Positions 46,831 through 47,809 of a stretch of DNA of 47,809 bases are shown here, piece by piece. This DNA is from a virus. Below the pieces are notes generated by a model. It did no database searches, had not been told where the DNA came from, and saw only the letters and a program-made list of their open reading frames with translations. Numbering within the stretch: position 1 is the stretch's first letter; every line of letters starts with the position of its first letter. The stretch is taken from positions 1 through 47,809 of IMG/VR virus record IMGVR_UViG_3300041414_000018. One strand, written 5' to 3'. Made by a program: the position numbers and the translations under genes.

Positions 46831-47562
46831 ATGCTGCAAGAATTGCTTCCCTGGCCGAAGGCACTCGGCAAGCGAATCTGGACGCCGGTGGCGAAGTTCA
46901 CCGTGCCGCTGACGCGAGCCGGTTGGCAAGAGATGCTGGCGTTGGAGAGGCGACGGAAAGAGGACTCGATCCTCAACTCCTTCACCACCGGCACCTGTAC
47001 CGAGGTGATGTGGAACAACCAGACGGACGGCACCGCCAACGCGTCCACTTCGACGGAAACGGCGATGATGACCGGCTTGGCCGATCAGCCGTTCACGCCT
47101 GCCGGGTACTTCAGCGGCAAGCCGGGCCGACAGCGGCAGATCAGGCTTCACGCGAAAGGTGTGGGCTCAACCACTGGAACGCCTACCGTTGTCGGCCAAT
47201 GGCGGATGGGAACGACCCAGGGTGTGACCCAGACAGGCGGCACGAGCATTGGCCAGAACGTGGCCTTGGCGTGTGCTTCTGGTGCGGCGAACCTTCTGTG
47301 GGAAACAGTCCTCGACTGCGTCTGCACGATCTCGGGCATGGGTTCGGGCAACGCCACGCTGGAAGTGTCGGGGTGGATCGGTGGACCGCTCTTCTCGTCG
47401 CTTCAGGCACAGATGGTGCCAGCGTCCGGCTCGCCGGCGGCGTGGCTGGCGACATTCGATTCGACAGTAGAGCAGTTTTTCGTCTACAACTGGACCTGGA
47501 GTGCAAGCTCCGCTTCCAACACCGCAACGCTCAAGTACGGCTCGATGCTCGGCATGAACTAG
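46831..47562 (+). CDS. Structural protein candidate
   Basis: This 243-residue protein begins MLQELLPWPKALGKRIW, with a short hydrophobic or aromatic start and then a Ser/Thr/Gly-rich beta domain (NATLEVSGWIGGPLF). It sits between internal proteins and the fibre-like gene that starts across the junction. GGAG at 46821-46824 precedes the ATG. Location in the tail is inferred. Confidence 0.74.
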   Translation: MLQELLPWPKALGKRIWTPVAKFTVPLTRAGWQEMLALERRRKEDSILNSFTTGTCTEVMWNNQTDGTANASTSTETAMMTGLADQPFTPAGYFSGKPGRQRQIRLHAKGVGSTTGTPTVVGQWRMGTTQGVTQTGGTSIGQNVALACASGAANLLWETVLDCVCTISGMGSGNATLEVSGWIGGPLFSSLQAQMVPASGSPAAWLATFDSTVEQFFVYNWTWSASSASNTATLKYGSMLGMN

Positions 47563-47570
47563 GAGAACCA

Positions 47571-47809
47571 ATGCCATCGCAACTTGGAACATTTATCCAG
47601 TTAAACGCCACGGGAGCGGCTTCAAACCTGACTCTCCTTGGTCAGGCCCAACGACTAAACATTGCCGCTCAGACCTTGAGGGCGGCGATCGACCTGCATC
47701 TTGCCACGCTGAATGACCTGATTTCGGGGGCGACCACTGCCAACATCGAGACCGCTCTCGGCCTGATCACTGGTCAGGGAACCAATTATTTCAACGTCGT
47801 AAATGGTTC
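47571..47809 (+). CDS. Hypothetical virion protein, 5' part (continues at position 1)
   Basis: The ATG at 47571 follows GGAG. The frame stays open to the window end and continues after position 127 to a TGA at 198-200, giving a 103-residue protein. It ends 11 bases before the fibre-like gene at 212. It has no recognised domain. Confidence 0.82.
   Translation, partial: MPSQLGTFIQLNATGAASNLTLLGQAQRLNIAAQTLRAAIDLHLATLNDLISGATTANIETALGLITGQGTNYFNVVNG
47683..47809. repeat. 127-bp terminal direct repeat, right copy
   Basis: This is the second copy of the 127-base sequence at the window start. It marks the point where the molecule was linearised, and the true unique genome length is about 47,682 bp. 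Confidence 0.93.

Noticed and set aside
1-47809. Transfer RNA genes
   Set aside because: I looked for T-loop and anticodon patterns in the intergenic gaps and found no credible cloverleaf; a dedicated scan could still find one.

Overview
The window is one complete circular-permuted unit of a tailed, most likely short-tailed (podovirus-like) bacteriophage. The first and last 127 bases are identical, as expected for a circular genome cut open by an assembler, so the unique length is about 47,682 bp and the gene starting at 47571 continues at position 1. The host is probably a planctomycete, perhaps Gemmata-like. The gene at 16812-17495 carries the repeat-companion domain (TIGR02996 type, with LVYADYLEENG) that is known chiefly from Gemmata-like planctomycetes. 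No integrase, RNA polymerase, DNA polymerase, tRNA or conventional endolysin is recognisable, so transcription and replication are probably host-dependent.

The layout has two arms. From one divergent control region (20164-20550), a leftward arm of small, tightly coupled genes runs to 8641. It encodes zinc-ribbon proteins, an ERF-like annealing protein, a YqaJ exonuclease, a GroES-like co-chaperonin, a ParB-like protein, an SF2 helicase and a VRR-NUC nuclease: a recombination-based DNA metabolism module. A rightward arm runs from 20551 through the window end and on to 8687. It encodes a putative small terminase, two DNA methyltransferases, large terminase, portal, scaffold, major capsid protein, a glycosyltransferase and SAM methyltransferase pair, connector and neck proteins, small membrane proteins, a sedolisin (S53) peptidase, tail proteins, glutamine-rich virion proteins and a 1614-residue virion protein. 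The arms converge with a 47-base overlap at 8641-8687.

The most striking non-coding signal is a dispersed 27-bp palindrome (13-nt arms GAGGGTGTMTCAA around one central base) found 14 times. Its arms show compensatory changes. Most copies lie a few dozen bases upstream of a start codon, often followed by a conserved CTCCCAGGAGT ribosome-binding leader. Three copies sit inside genes, all read in the same frame, as (R/K)V(S/P)QxDxP, and two more supply the end and stop codon of a gene. This resembles either a palindromic insertion element of the Rickettsia RPE kind or a distributed binding site for a phage regulator.

Other notable points: a sigma-70 region 4-like helix-turn-helix inside the giant virion protein; a 68-residue protein copying the N-terminus of the major capsid protein; a duplicated terminase N-terminus flanking a methyltransferase gene; a nine-base repeat encoding 27 Gly-X-Y triplets; a 464-base structured non-coding region; and two families of repeated 5' leaders in the early arm.
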